This document shows positions 55,050 to 64,000 of a DNA stretch of 64,000 nucleotides, in pieces. The position numbers were made by a program, and so were the translations under genes. The stretch is taken from assembly GCF_900107745.1 (NCBI RefSeq), contig NZ_FNRO01000002.1, forward strand, positions 310,001 through 374,000, given 5' to 3'. A model generated the notes under the pieces. The model ran no database searches. It was not told where the DNA came from and was given only the letters and a program-made list of their open reading frames with translations. Origin of the DNA: Variovorax sp. YR216 (GTDB taxonomy: Bacteria; Pseudomonadota; Gammaproteobacteria; Burkholderiales; Burkholderiaceae_C). Each line of letters starts with the position of its first letter. Position 1 is the stretch's first letter.

Positions 55050-55615
55050 GGAGCCGGGCGGGTCTTGCCGGTGATGGATTCGCGCAGCTTCTGCGCGAAG
55101 AGGTCGATGGGTTTGAGTGCCGCGGCGCTGGCGGCAACCGGGGCTTGTGGCACGGCCTGCGCGGGCAGGGTGTGCAGCGTGTTGATCTGGCTGGGCGTCA
55201 CGCCAAGCACCAGCCAGTTGCCGCCGACTTCGACAACAACGACGCGCTCGCGCTGACCGATGTTCGAGCTCGACACCACCCTCACGACGTTGCCGCCATT
55301 GAAGCGCTGCAACCCGAAGCGCCGCGCCAGCCACGCACACAGAAAGATCAGCCCCAGCACCACCACCATGCCGAAGCCCGCCTGCAGCAGCCCGCCCGCG
55401 CCAACCGCCGGCGCAGCCTCGGCAGCGCTGTGCGAAGGAACCGTGGGCAGCACCGCATGCGCCGGCAGCGCCGCAAGCGCCACCACAGCCGTAGACAAGC
55501 GAGCGCTCCAAGCCAGGAATCCCGTGGAACCGGCTTTGCCGGGCCACTGGGATTGCCCCCTGCAAGGGGGTGCAGAGCCACACGAAGTGGGCGAGGCTGG
55601 GGGTGTGCTCATCAC
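55046..55615 (-). CDS. fliO: Flagellar assembly protein FliO with repeat-encoded N-terminus
   Basis: FliO helps FliP assemble. The 189-residue product has one firm membrane helix ([20 protein letters not shown]) followed by the cytoplasmic domain [20 protein letters not shown] and [20 protein letters not shown]. The first ATG overlaps the fliN stop (ATGA). Residues about 3-33 are encoded by dispersed-repeat copy D. After that comes [19 protein letters not shown], which looks like a cleavable signal peptide. The arrangement repeats what is seen in FlgH and FlgI. Confidence 0.86.
   Translation of the reverse strand: MMSTPPASPTSCGSAPPCRGQSQWPGKAGSTGFLAWSARLSTAVVALAALPAHAVLPTVPSHSAAEAAPAVGAGGLLQAGFGMVVVLGLIFLCAWLARRFGLQRFNGGNVVRVVSSSNIGQRERVVVVEVGGNWLVLGVTPSQINTLHTLPAQAVPQAPVAASAAALKPIDLFAQKLRESITGKTRPAP
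55517..55605 (-). repeat. Dispersed double-hairpin repeat, copy D (inside fliO 5' end)
   Basis: On the minus strand the blocks are CCCCCAGCCTCGCC, CACTTCGTGTGGC, a perfect CCCCCTTGCAGGGGG hairpin, and GGCAAAGCCGGTTCCACGG with the CCGGCAAAGCCGG hairpin. It starts just after the fliN stop and is in frame with fliO. Confidence 0.82.
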
Positions 55616-56031
55616 CGGGCTAGTTTTTGCATGCGCTCTGAAGGCGTGATGATGTCCGTCAGCCGGATGCCGTACTTCTCGTTCACCACCACCACTTCGC
55701 CCTGCGCGATGAGGTAGCCGTTGATCAGCACGTCCAGCGGCTGGCCGGCCAGCGCGTCGAGTTCGACGACCGAGCCCTGCGAGAGCTGGAGCAGGTTCTT
55801 GATGGTGATGCGGGTGCGGCCGATCTCGGCGGTGAGCTGCACCGGCACTTCCATGACGCGTGCGATGTCGAGCGCGGTGACGCCGGCGGCGACCGATGCC
55901 GTTTCCTGGATCTGCTGGAAGACCTGCGACGCGGCGGGCGCGGGCGCCGGTTCGGGCGACGCTGCGGTCTGCTCGGCCAGTGCGGCTGCCCAGTCGTCGG
56001 CTTCGCTGGCGGGAGAAGTGTTGTCAGTCAT
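55612..56031 (-). CDS. fliN: Flagellar motor switch protein FliN
   Basis: FliN forms the lower C-ring with FliM. The 139-residue protein has an acidic, Ala/Pro-rich start and the SpoA domain at the C-terminal half: [40 protein letters not shown] and [16 protein letters not shown]. The start overlaps fliM by 8 bases and the stop overlaps fliO by 4. Confidence 0.96.
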   Translation of the reverse strand: MTDNTSPASEADDWAAALAEQTAASPEPAPAPAASQVFQQIQETASVAAGVTALDIARVMEVPVQLTAEIGRTRITIKNLLQLSQGSVVELDALAGQPLDVLINGYLIAQGEVVVVNEKYGIRLTDIITPSERMQKLAR

Positions 56032-57025
56032 GGTCGTTCTTCGAATCGCTGTCTTGGTGAGTGATCATGTTTTGCACGCGCAGGGCGTAGCGGTCGTTCG
56101 AAATGCCGTAGCCGCACTCCATCACCGGCACGCCGTCGACCTTGGCGATGACGCTTGTCGGCAGGTCGATGGGCAGCACGTCGCCGACCTGGAGCTTGAC
56201 GATCTCGCCGATGGTGGAGGACATCGTCACGAAATCCGCGGTGAGCTCGACGTCGGCGGCCTGCATCTGCCTGGACATCTGTTTGACCCAGCGCTTGTCG
56301 ATCTCGACCTCGTCCTGGATCGGGTTCGAGAGCAGGTCGCGGATCGGCTCGATCATCGAGTACGGAATGCACACGTGCAGGAAGCCGCCGATGGGGCCGA
56401 ACTCGATCTGCAGCGTGGTGTTCACCACCACCTCGTTGGGCGCGACGATGTTCGCGAGCTTGCCGTGCATCTCGGCGCGGATGTAGTCGAAGGCCAGCGG
56501 ATGCACCGGCTGCCATGCCTCGGCATAGCACTGCAGCGAGAGGTCGAGCAGGCGCTTGATGATGCGCTGCTCGGTTCGCGTGAAGTCGCGGCCTTCCACG
56601 CGCACGTGGTAGCGGCCGTCGCTGCCGAAGAGGTTGTCCACGACAAGGAAGACCAGCTTCGGGTCGAACACGAAGAGCGCGGTGCCGCGCAGCGGCTTCA
56701 TGTGCAGCATGTTGATGTTCGCCGGCACCGGAAGGTGGCGCACGAACTCGCCGTACTGCTGGATCTGCACCGGGCCCACCGAGATGTCGGGGCTGCGGCG
56801 CATGAAGTTCAGGAGCGCGCTGCGCAGGCCGCGCGCGAAGCGGTCGTTGATGACCTCCAGCGTGTGCATGCGCCCGCGCACCACGCGGTCGGGTGCACCG
56901 AGGTCATAGGCTGGAAGTCCGTCGGCGGGCGGTGCGGGCTTCGATGTCTGGTCGACGCTGCCGCCGGTGACGCCGTTGAGCAGCGCATCGACCTCGTCCT
57001 GCGAGAGGACCTGTTCATAGGCCAT
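56024..57025 (-). CDS. fliM: Flagellar motor switch protein FliM
   Basis: FliM is the CheY-binding part of the switch. The 333-residue protein begins YEQVLSQDEVDALLNGVTGG, the peptide that binds phospho-CheY in other bacteria. The middle CheC-like domain has LEVINDRFARGLRSALLNFM, and the C-terminal SpoA domain has VGDVLPIDLPTSVIAKVDGV. It starts 21 bases after the fliL stop. Confidence 0.97.
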   Translation of the reverse strand: MAYEQVLSQDEVDALLNGVTGGSVDQTSKPAPPADGLPAYDLGAPDRVVRGRMHTLEVINDRFARGLRSALLNFMRRSPDISVGPVQIQQYGEFVRHLPVPANINMLHMKPLRGTALFVFDPKLVFLVVDNLFGSDGRYHVRVEGRDFTRTEQRIIKRLLDLSLQCYAEAWQPVHPLAFDYIRAEMHGKLANIVAPNEVVVNTTLQIEFGPIGGFLHVCIPYSMIEPIRDLLSNPIQDEVEIDKRWVKQMSRQMQAADVELTADFVTMSSTIGEIVKLQVGDVLPIDLPTSVIAKVDGVPVMECGYGISNDRYALRVQNMITHQDSDSKNDHD

Positions 57026-57046
57026 GGATCGCTTGCCTTCGGGTGT

Positions 57047-57538
57047 TTATTGCACCACGAAGGTGTTGAACGAGACGCTGGTGATGCCTTGCGGCGGCAG
57101 GGTGTCGTTGAGCGGACGGTTCAGCTCGTCGCGGACTTCGCCGGCGATCCGGGACTTGTCTTCGGTGGACATCAGCGTGTCGGGCGCGCGGTTCGACAGC
57201 AGCAGCAACGCGCGGCTGCGCAGCTCGGGCATGAATTCGACGATCTGCGCCTTCGCGGCCTCGTCTTTCACCTTGAGCGACATGCCGACGTGCAGGTACT
57301 TCCGGCCTTCGGCCTGGAGGTTGACCGTCATCGGCTCGAGCGTCACGAAGATCGGCTTCTCGGGTACGACGGGCTTCGCGGCTTCGGCCGCGGCGGCGCC
57401 CGGCTTGTGCTGGAAGTACATGTAGCCGGCCGCGCCGGCGGCGAGCACGGCAACGCCGATCAGCAGGCCGATGACGAGCTTCGACGAGCGGGGGGCTGCG
57501 GCAGGCGCGGCGTTGGCGGCGGGAGTTGAAGTAGCCAT
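57047..57538 (-). CDS. fliL: Flagellar basal-body protein FliL
   Basis: FliL is a single-pass inner-membrane protein that supports the stators. The 163-residue product starts at the ATG 57538 (MATSTPAANAAP); the open frame is 22 codons longer but unlike the family. The membrane helix LVIGLLIGVAVLAAGAAGYM follows. The periplasmic domain has FVTLEPMTVNLQAEGRKYLH and ends SVSFNTFVVQ. The 110-base gap before it (57539-57648) may hold a promoter, but none was clear. Confidence 0.93.
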   Translation of the reverse strand: MATSTPAANAAPAAAPRSSKLVIGLLIGVAVLAAGAAGYMYFQHKPGAAAAEAAKPVVPEKPIFVTLEPMTVNLQAEGRKYLHVGMSLKVKDEAAKAQIVEFMPELRSRALLLLSNRAPDTLMSTEDKSRIAGEVRDELNRPLNDTLPPQGITSVSFNTFVVQ

Positions 57539-57648
57539 GTTGAAGCGAGGTAACTGGTTCGGTCTATTCTTTGCGAACTCCCCTGCAAGCGAACGGCTGA
57601 TCAAGCGTGGAAAAGCGCTTCAGATCCGTTCATTGCAAAAGGCAAGGT

Positions 57649-59007
57649 TCACGCGAAGGTGTCCAGGCCGGCGGTGGCGCGGCGCGGAGTGGATGCCGAA
57701 GGCGCTGCGGCCACCGGCTGCGTTGCGGCGCTGTCGGCGCGGCCCGATCCCGGGTAGTCCGGCTGGCCTTGGGGGCGCTGCGGGTTCTGCTCGGCGAAGG
57801 CGCTGCCACCGTTCGGCTGGCGGGTTTCCGCGCCAACCGAGGTCTGGCCGAGGTTGATGCCCTGTTCGGCCAGCGTGGTGCGCAACTGCGGCAGCGCGGC
57901 TTCGACCGCCTTGCGCACCGATTCGTGCGCCGAGACGAACATGGCCTGCGCCTGGTTGTCGCCCATCGTCAGCGTGACCTTCAGCGGCCCGAGGTTGGCG
58001 GGGTTGAGGTTGAGTTCCGCGACCTGGTGGCCGCCGGTGCTCATTCGGATCATCTGGTGGCCGACGGCCGTGCCCCATTCACTGCTGCCGACTTCGGGTG
58101 CGACGGCCAGGGTGGGCGTGGTCTTCGCGGGCTCGACGGCGCGGTCGATGGCAGGCGCGGCGCTGGCTTGCAGTCCCGCCAGGGCTTGCGGCGCGGGCTC
58201 GGTGACGGGATCGACCGAGGCGGTGGCCGTGTGCGCGGCCGGTGCGTCGGGCTTCGCGGCTTCGACGGCGGCGGTGGCTTGCGACACCGCTGCGGATTTG
58301 TCCGTGGCTGCTTCAGGCACGTTGGCATCGGCAGCGGTTGCGGGCTTCGCGGCCACGGTCGCCTTGGCGTCTGCGGTGGGCGGGATGACGGGCGTGGATG
58401 CCGGGGTCAGTGACGGCGCGGTCGCGTTGGCACTGGCGCCGGCGTCCGAAGTCGTTGCAGCCGTGGCTGCGGCCGTGGCGAGCGGCAGGCCGGCGTTGTC
58501 GGCCTGATCCGCAGCCGGCTTCGCTGCGTGAGCGTCCTGCGCGCCTTCCTTGGCGAAGGCCGTACGGGCGTCCTGTTCAGGGCCGTCCTTCGACGATGCG
58601 GCGGCAAGTGTTGCGGCGTCCTGAGGCAACGCGGGCGATTGGGCGCTGGCGGCAAGCCCGTCCGCCGCCTTTGCGGCGTCGGCCTTCGCTGCCGCCTCGG
58701 GCGTCAGCTTGCCCTGTGCGGCGACTGGCACGACGGGCGCGGACAGCGGCGCGAGGAGCGCCATGACATCGTCCGCGCTGAGCTCGCTCTTCTTCTCCCC
58801 GGGGCGGGTGGTCTTGCGGCCTGCAAGCGTCTCGGTGCTGGAGACTTCGGCGGTCTGCTGCGCGTCCGCGGCGCTCGTGGCGCGCGAGCGGTCGAGCGCC
58901 GCGCCGAAGCTGCGGCCGTCGGACTGCTCGGCATTGCGCCCGCGCGGACCGGCGGCTGCGCCCTGCAGGCCGGAAAGATTGATGGAGGGCGAAATGACGG
59001 TGGGCAT
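57649..59007 (-). CDS. fliK: Hook-length control protein FliK
   Basis: FliK measures the hook and switches export specificity. The 452-residue protein starts at the ATG 59007 after CCGGAG; an upstream in-frame start lacks support. The long middle is Ala/Pro/Asp-rich and disordered, as expected for a ruler. The C-terminal Flg_hook domain (about 325-410) has GGHQVAELNLNPANLGPLKV, then TLTMGDNQAQAMFVSAHE. It lies between fliJ and fliL. Confidence 0.93.
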   Translation of the reverse strand: MPTVISPSINLSGLQGAAAGPRGRNAEQSDGRSFGAALDRSRATSAADAQQTAEVSSTETLAGRKTTRPGEKKSELSADDVMALLAPLSAPVVPVAAQGKLTPEAAAKADAAKAADGLAASAQSPALPQDAATLAAASSKDGPEQDARTAFAKEGAQDAHAAKPAADQADNAGLPLATAAATAATTSDAGASANATAPSLTPASTPVIPPTADAKATVAAKPATAADANVPEAATDKSAAVSQATAAVEAAKPDAPAAHTATASVDPVTEPAPQALAGLQASAAPAIDRAVEPAKTTPTLAVAPEVGSSEWGTAVGHQMIRMSTGGHQVAELNLNPANLGPLKVTLTMGDNQAQAMFVSAHESVRKAVEAALPQLRTTLAEQGINLGQTSVGAETRQPNGGSAFAEQNPQRPQGQPDYPGSGRADSAATQPVAAAPSASTPRRATAGLDTFA

Positions 59008-59023
59008 GTGGGCTCCGGAAGCT

Positions 59024-59479
59024 TCAGATAGTCGGGTTGGCGGCACGGTCGAAGAACTTGCGCGCCGCGCGTTCATCGCTCTCGCGCTGCTCGCGCTTGG
59101 CCTGCGCCATCAGCTCCTGCCGGCGCACGCGCTCGGCGAGCGTGTCGAAGGAATTGAGGCGGCGCTTGTTGTTGCGCCAGTCGTCGCGGCCGTGGTCCAG
59201 CCGCGTGAGGGCCTGCGCGACGATGGCGCGCTGCTGTTCGATCGCTCCGTCGAGCGTGGCCAGGAAGGCCTGGTAGTTGCGAAGCTTCGCGGTGGCGAGG
59301 CCCTCGCTCATCAGCGCCTGAAGCTGCTCTACGTAGTCCTGGCGGTACTTCATCAGCATCTCCAGCTTCTGGCTGGCGCTGAGCTGCGCGTTCTGCAACA
59401 GGCCGAGCCGCTTGGCGGACTCGTCGGTCTGCGTGCGGGCGAGGTCGGTCAGCATTTCGAGGGGGAGTCGCTGGGGCAT
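59024..59479 (-). CDS. fliJ: Flagellar export protein FliJ
   Basis: FliJ is the coiled-coil stalk of the export ATPase and a chaperone escort. This copy has 151 residues, almost wholly helical, with many Gln, Glu and Arg: ARTQTDESAKRLGLLQNAQL and KLEMLMKYRQDYVEQLQALM. It is placed between fliI and fliK as usual. Confidence 0.92.
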   Translation of the reverse strand: MPQRLPLEMLTDLARTQTDESAKRLGLLQNAQLSASQKLEMLMKYRQDYVEQLQALMSEGLATAKLRNYQAFLATLDGAIEQQRAIVAQALTRLDHGRDDWRNNKRRLNSFDTLAERVRRQELMAQAKREQRESDERAARKFFDRAANPTI

Positions 59480-59496
59480 GGTCGTTCCTTCCGGGT

Positions 59497-60918
59497 TCAG
59501 CCGGGCTCGAAGAGCTTGGTCATGCGCGCAATCGATGCGGCGTAGTCGGTGCGTTCTTCCATGGCCTGCTGCAGGAAGGCTTCGATGCGCGGATACATCG
59601 CGATCGCCTGGTCGAGCTGGATGTCGTGGCCGGGCGCATAGGCGCCGACGCTGATCAGGTCGCGGTTGCGCTGGTAGCGCGAGAGCATCTGCTTGAAGCG
59701 GCGCACCACGTCGAACTGCGTGGGTGGGATCAGTGCGGTCATCGCGCGGCTGATCGATGCCTCGATGTCGATGGCCGGGTAGTGGCCCGCCTCGGCGAGC
59801 GAGCGCGAGAGCACCACGTGGCCGTCGAGGATCGCGCGCGCCGAATCGGCGATCGGGTCCTGCTGGTCATCGCCCTCCGAGAGCACGGTGTAGAACGCGG
59901 TGATCGATCCGCCGTGTCCGTTGGCATCGCGTGCGCCGTTGCCGGCGCGCTCCACCAGTGCAGGCAGCTTCGCGAACACCGAAGGGGGATAGCCCTTGGT
60001 GGCAGGCGGTTCGCCCACCGCCAGCGCGATCTCGCGCTGCGCCATGGCGTAGCGGGTGAGCGAATCCATGATGAGCAGCACGTCCTTGCCCTGGTCGCGG
60101 AAGTACTCCGCCAGGCAGGTGGCATAGGCCGCGCCCTGCAGGCGCAGCAGCGGCGAGTTGTCGGCAGGCGCGGCGACGACCACCGAACGTGCGAGGCCTT
60201 CCTCGCCCAGCGTGTTCTCGATGAAGTCCTTCACTTCGCGGCCGCGTTCGCCGATCAGGCCGACCACGATCACTTCCGCGCTGGTGTAGCGGGCCATCAT
60301 GCCCAGCAGCACGCTCTTGCCGACGCCCGAGCCCGCGAAGAGGCCCATGCGCTGGCCGCGGCCGACGGTGAGCATCGCGTTGATCGCGCGCACGCCGACG
60401 TCGAGCACCGAATCGATCGGCGCACGGGTGAGTGGATTCATCGGCGGCGAAGACAGCGGCACCTTGCGAGCGATGTCGAGCGGGCCGAGCCCGTCCAGCG
60501 GCCGTCCGGCGGCATCCACGACGCGGCCGAGCATGCCTTCGCCGACCGGCAGCCGCTTGGCGTGGCCTTCGCCGGCGAGGGTCGATCCGCCGCTGCCTGG
60601 CCGCGGAATCACGCGTGCGCCGGGAAGCAATCCGGACACTTCGCTTTGCGGCATCAGGAAGAGCTTGTCGCCAGCGAAGCCGACCACTTCGGCTTCGGCA
60701 TAGCGGTGTGTATGGCCTGGCGGCAGTTCGACGAGGCAGTCGCTGCCCACGGGCAGTTGAAGACCCACGGCTTCGAGCACGAGGCCCACTGCGCGCGTGA
60801 GGCGGCCGGACTGCACGCTGATCGGCGCGCGGCTCACGTCATGGCGCGCGCGCGTGAGGGTGTCGAGCCAGGATTGCAGATGGCGGTCGGGCGAATCGAG
60901 AGGCGTGGCAACGGTCAT
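59497..60918 (-). CDS. fliI: Flagellum-specific ATPase FliI
   Basis: FliI is the hexameric ATPase of the flagellar type III export apparatus. The 473-residue protein has the Walker [21 protein letters not shown], the Walker [21 protein letters not shown], and [18 protein letters not shown]. The N-terminal beta-barrel part and the C-terminal helical part are normal. It starts 3 bases after the fliH stop. Confidence 0.97.
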   Translation of the reverse strand: MTVATPLDSPDRHLQSWLDTLTRARHDVSRAPISVQSGRLTRAVGLVLEAVGLQLPVGSDCLVELPPGHTHRYAEAEVVGFAGDKLFLMPQSEVSGLLPGARVIPRPGSGGSTLAGEGHAKRLPVGEGMLGRVVDAAGRPLDGLGPLDIARKVPLSSPPMNPLTRAPIDSVLDVGVRAINAMLTVGRGQRMGLFAGSGVGKSVLLGMMARYTSAEVIVVGLIGERGREVKDFIENTLGEEGLARSVVVAAPADNSPLLRLQGAAYATCLAEYFRDQGKDVLLIMDSLTRYAMAQREIALAVGEPPATKGYPPSVFAKLPALVERAGNGARDANGHGGSITAFYTVLSEGDDQQDPIADSARAILDGHVVLSRSLAEAGHYPAIDIEASISRAMTALIPPTQFDVVRRFKQMLSRYQRNRDLISVGAYAPGHDIQLDQAIAMYPRIEAFLQQAMEERTDYAASIARMTKLFEPG

Positions 60919-60921
60919 CGG

Positions 60922-61737
60922 TCAGGTTCCCTGCGCGTCCGCATCGCGATGCAATGCAGCGGTCACGTTCTTCCAGCGGGTCTCAAGACTGGCGTCGAGC
61001 TCGCCGCTCGCGGACTGCACGCGGCAGCCGCCGCGCGTCATGGTCTCGTCGGCGCGCACGTGCCAGCCGGCTGCTTCGAGCTCGTTGCCCAGGCTGTTCT
61101 TCACCAGCGCGACATCGTCCGGATGCAGGAGCAGGCGGGGCTCGCCCTGCAAGGCGGGTTCGGCGTGCAGCAGCTCCTGCACCAGCGGCAGCACCCATTC
61201 GGGTTCGGCACGAAGGGTGCGGTGGACCACCTGCCGCGCGATGTCGAGCGCGAGCGTGAGAAGCGCATCGGCCACTTCGCTTTCGGCGCGGTGCAGCGCC
61301 GCGGGCAGGCTGCTCGCGATGGCGCGGAGCTGTTCGGCGTGGGCGCTTGCAGCGGCGAGCCCTGCGGCGACGCCTTCGGTGTGGCCTTGCGCGAGTCCTT
61401 GCGCGTGGCCCTTGGCGAGACCTTCCTTGCGGCCTTCGGCTTCGCCGGCCGCGCGCGCCTCGCGGCGCAGCTGCGCAAGTTCGGCGGCATGCAGCAGGGC
61501 AGGCGAGGGCGCGACCTCGGCCGGGGCGGCAGCGGCGCGTTGTGACGCGTCCGCGGGTTGCGCTTCGGTGAGCGTGTCCATCTCCCAGCGCTGCCATGCG
61601 GACAGCACCGGCTTGCCGGGCCGGGAGGGCTGTGGTGCCGCGGCGGGCGCGGCTGTCGCGGGCGGCGCATAGGCCGACGCGAGCAGCGCGCGCGCACCGG
61701 GGGCGAAGGCGTGCCGGGCCTGCTTAGACAAAGTCAT
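60922..61737 (-). CDS. fliH: Flagellar assembly protein FliH
   Basis: FliH is the peripheral stalk and negative regulator of FliI. In the 271-residue protein the centre shows the typical GxxxG helix repeats (GRKEGLAKGHAQGLAQGHTE, then GVAAGLAAA), with six or so in a row. The C-terminal part has ALLTLALDIARQVVHRTLRA, matching the V-ATPase E-subunit-like domain. The long Ala/Pro-rich N-terminus is poorly conserved. It overlaps fliG by 14 bases. Confidence 0.92.
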   Translation of the reverse strand: MTLSKQARHAFAPGARALLASAYAPPATAAPAAAPQPSRPGKPVLSAWQRWEMDTLTEAQPADASQRAAAAPAEVAPSPALLHAAELAQLRREARAAGEAEGRKEGLAKGHAQGLAQGHTEGVAAGLAAASAHAEQLRAIASSLPAALHRAESEVADALLTLALDIARQVVHRTLRAEPEWVLPLVQELLHAEPALQGEPRLLLHPDDVALVKNSLGNELEAAGWHVRADETMTRGGCRVQSASGELDASLETRWKNVTAALHRDADAQGT

Positions 61738-62722
61738 CGGTGCCAGGCGCTGCGATCACGATTTCGCCGGATTCGGCAAGGCGGCGTGCCACCTGCAGGA
61801 TCGCCTTCTGCTCGGCCTCGACCTGCGACACGCGCACAGGGCCGCGCAGCTCCATGTCTTCGCGCAGCGTCTCGGCGGCGCGCTGCGACATGTTGGCGAG
61901 GAACTTGTCGCGCAGCTCCTGCGGCGCGCCCTTGAGCGCGATGATGAGCGAGTCGGACTCGACGTCCTTGAGCAGGCGCTGGATGCTGCGGTCCTCGAGG
62001 CCCAGGAGGTTCTCGAAGACGAACATCTCGTCCACGATGCGCTGGGCCAGTGCGTCGTCGACTTCGCGCACATGGGCGATCGCTTCCTCTTCCTGCGCGC
62101 TCGCCATGAGGTTGACGATCTCCGCGGCGGTGCGTACGCCGCCGAGACGGCTGCGCTTGAGGCCCTGGCCGGACAGCATCTCGGTGAGCACGTCGGTGAG
62201 CTCGTTGAGCGCCGAAGGCTGAACGCCGCCGAAGGTGGCGATCCGCATGATCACGTCGTGGCGCAGGCGCGTCGGCAGCTTCTCGAGCACTTCCGAGGCC
62301 TTCATGCGGTCCAGGTGGATGAGCACCGTCGCGAGGATCTGCGGATGCTCGTCGCGGATGAGCTCGGCCACTTCGCTGGCTTCGAGCTGGTTGAGCCGCT
62401 CGATGCCGCTGTGCGGTTCGTCGGCCTGCAGGATGTCTTCGAGCAGGTTGCTTGCGCGGTCGTCGCCGAGCGCCTTCCTGAGCACCGCGCGGATGTAGCT
62501 GCTCGAACCGAGATGCAGGGCGGAGAGCTGTTCGGTCTCCTGCCGGAACTCGGCGAGCACCGACGAGAGTTCTTCCTTCGAGACGGCGCTGAGCTTCGCC
62601 ATCGCGAGGCCGAGCGTCTGCACCTCGGCAGTGGGCAGGTGGTGGAGCGCAGCGGCCGCGCGGTCTTCACCGAGCGCCAGCAGCAGGATGGCGGCCTTGC
62701 GGGTTCCGAGTTCACTGATCAT
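61724..62722 (-). CDS. fliG: Flagellar motor switch protein FliG
   Basis: FliG joins the MS-ring to the C-ring and takes torque from the stators. The 332-residue protein has RKAAILLLALGEDRAAAALH at the start and EHPQILATVLIHLDRMKASE with VLEKLPTRLRHDVIMRIA in the middle. The C-terminal torque helix has DERSIQ-like LEDRSIQRLLKDVESDSLII and LKGAPQELRDKFLANMSQRA. It overlaps fliF by 11 bases. Confidence 0.97.
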   Translation of the reverse strand: MISELGTRKAAILLLALGEDRAAAALHHLPTAEVQTLGLAMAKLSAVSKEELSSVLAEFRQETEQLSALHLGSSSYIRAVLRKALGDDRASNLLEDILQADEPHSGIERLNQLEASEVAELIRDEHPQILATVLIHLDRMKASEVLEKLPTRLRHDVIMRIATFGGVQPSALNELTDVLTEMLSGQGLKRSRLGGVRTAAEIVNLMASAQEEEAIAHVREVDDALAQRIVDEMFVFENLLGLEDRSIQRLLKDVESDSLIIALKGAPQELRDKFLANMSQRAAETLREDMELRGPVRVSQVEAEQKAILQVARRLAESGEIVIAAPGTDDFV

Positions 62723-64000
62723 GGGTGTTCATCCAGTGCGAGATCAGGGTGGCGACGAGCTTGGGGTCTTGCTCGGCGAGCTGGTGGGCGTAGTCCATGT
62801 CGGCCTTCTGGCGAGCGGCTTCGCGCACGCGCAGGGCTTCTTCCGGCGGGATCTGCGGCGCGTCGTCCAGCGCCGGTTCGTCGCCGTCAGACGCCTGCGT
62901 GGCGACCACCGGCTCCGGTGCCGGCGGCGGCGCGAGGTGCTTGCGCAGCAGCGGACGAAGCACCGCGAACCACGCGAAGAGCGCCAGCAGCGCCACCAGC
63001 AGGTAGCCGCCGATCGTCTTGGCCAGGTCGATGTTCTGCGGATCGCGCCACAGCGGCACTTCCGGCGCGGCCGGTTCGCGGTCGTCGGCGAAGGCGCTGT
63101 TGACCACGTTGAGCGAGTCGCCGCGCTCCTGGCTGAAGCCCATCGCTTCCTTGGCGAGGTTGCGGATCTGGTCGATCTCGACCGGCGTCAGTGCGCGTTG
63201 CGTGGCCTTGCCGCCTTCGACCGCGTCCTTGTAGTTCACGACCACCGCGACCGACAGGCGCCTGACGCCACCCGCGCTCTGCTGCACGTGGCGGATCGAG
63301 CGGTCGAGCTCGTAGTTGGTCGTCATGTCCTTGCGCGAGCTGCCCGGGGCGGAGGCTGCGGCGGTCGACACGGCCGAATTGGCTGCGTTGGCGGCAGCGG
63401 CGTTCTGGGCACCGCGGGCGCCTTGTGCGTTCTGTGCGTTCTGTGCACCTTGCGCGCCGGGTTGACCGGGCTGCTGCGGGTTCGTGATCGGCGCGGTCGG
63501 GTTCACTGGCGGCTGGTTCGACAGCGCGCCCGGCACGCCGCCCGGCGGCACCGCACCGCGCTGGTTCGATTCGCTCGACTGCTGGCTGCGGATCGCGGCG
63601 CGGGCCGGGTCCGCGTTGGGGCTGTACTTCTCGTCGGTGTGCTCGACGATCGAGAAGTCGATGTCCGCCGCCACCTGCGCGCGCACGTTGTTCGCGCCGA
63701 CGATCGGCTGCAGGATCGCCTCGATGCGGCGGATGTAGCCCTGCTCGATTTCCTGCGTGTACTTGAGCTGGCTCACGTCGAGCCCGCGCGCGCCGCTGTT
63801 CGCGGCCGAGAGCAGGTTGCCGCGCTGGTCGACCACGGTCACGCTCTTGGCGTCCAGCTCGGGCACGCTGCTGGAGATCATGTGCGCGATCGCGCTGACC
63901 GTGCCTTCGTCGATGCTGCGGCCACGCTGCAGCGTGAGCACCACCGAGGCCGAAGGCTTCTTCTGCTCGCGCACGAAGAGCGACGGCTTCGGGATCGCGA
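62712..64000 (-). CDS. fliF: Flagellar MS-ring protein FliF, 5' end missing
   Basis: FliF forms the MS-ring in the inner membrane. About 429 C-terminal residues are inside the window; the N-terminus lies beyond base 64000. The ring-building part has SVVLTLQRGRSIDEGTVSAI and AHMISSSVPELDAKSVTVVD. A low-complexity Gly/Gln/Asn/Ala linker (codons about 63365-63480) follows. RSIRHVQQSAGGVRRLSVAV comes next, then the second membrane helix GGYLLVALLALFAWFAVLRP. The C-terminal FliG-binding tail ends DPKLVATLISHWMNTHDQ. Confidence 0.96.
   Translation of the reverse strand, partial: AIPKPSLFVREQKKPSASVVLTLQRGRSIDEGTVSAIAHMISSSVPELDAKSVTVVDQRGNLLSAANSGARGLDVSQLKYTQEIEQGYIRRIEAILQPIVGANNVRAQVAADIDFSIVEHTDEKYSPNADPARAAIRSQQSSESNQRGAVPPGGVPGALSNQPPVNPTAPITNPQQPGQPGAQGAQNAQNAQGARGAQNAAAANAANSAVSTAAASAPGSSRKDMTTNYELDRSIRHVQQSAGGVRRLSVAVVVNYKDAVEGGKATQRALTPVEIDQIRNLAKEAMGFSQERGDSLNVVNSAFADDREPAAPEVPLWRDPQNIDLAKTIGGYLLVALLALFAWFAVLRPLLRKHLAPPPAPEPVVATQASDGDEPALDDAPQIPPEEALRVREAARQKADMDYAHQLAEQDPKLVATLISHWMNTHDQ

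Overview
The window is a 64 kb, GC-rich piece of chromosome. It reads like a betaproteobacterium of the Comamonadaceae, most like Variovorax; that is an inference from the protein sequences and the flagellar gene order, not a database result. No rRNA, tRNA, CRISPR array, transposase or integrase was seen.

Layout. (1) 1-6.2 kb: housekeeping genes: the dcd 3' end, a membrane-anchored zinc peptidase, the RNA helicase rhlE, apaH, a CNNM/CorC-type membrane protein and a medium-chain dehydrogenase. (2) 6.2-31.8 kb: first flagellar/chemotaxis block. flgN-flgM-flgA are on the minus strand and flgBCDEFGHIJ on the plus strand. Then come cheW, a row of seven chemoreceptor genes (one Aer-like) containing a second cheW, and flgKL. 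(3) 31.8-53.0 kb: an accessory stretch between the two flagellar blocks. It holds a bacterial DNase II-like protein with a membrane neighbour, a small acyl-carrier-protein/ketosynthase/acyltransferase locus with two near-identical ACP genes, and an inverted scar of a magnesium P-type ATPase beside an MgtC-like gene. It also holds a MarR-aromatic monooxygenase-solute binding protein module, an arylsulfate sulfotransferase, mddA, a BTAD-regulator/hydrolase fusion, and an FlxA-like gene with a flagellar sigma-28 promoter. (4) 53.1-64 kb: second flagellar block on the minus strand, fliFGHIJKLMNOPQR, with fliF cut by the window edge.

How the parts fit. The flg and fli operons supply the rod, hook, P- and L-rings, MS-ring, switch and export gate. 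FlgM, FlgN, FlgK and FlgL are late-class products. Sigma-28-type sites (TAAAGTTT-N11-GCCGATAA pattern) can be read upstream of flgMN, a chemoreceptor, flgKL and the FlxA-like gene, so one late flagellar regulon links both blocks and part of the accessory stretch. CheA, CheY, CheR, CheB, flhDC, fliC and fliD are not in the window.

Most notable: a dispersed double-hairpin repeat sits at four flagellar gene junctions and is read in frame as the extended N-terminus of FlgH, FlgI and FliO. The duplicated-ACP locus has a shared 40-bp upstream element. The two cheW genes share 388 of 392 bases.
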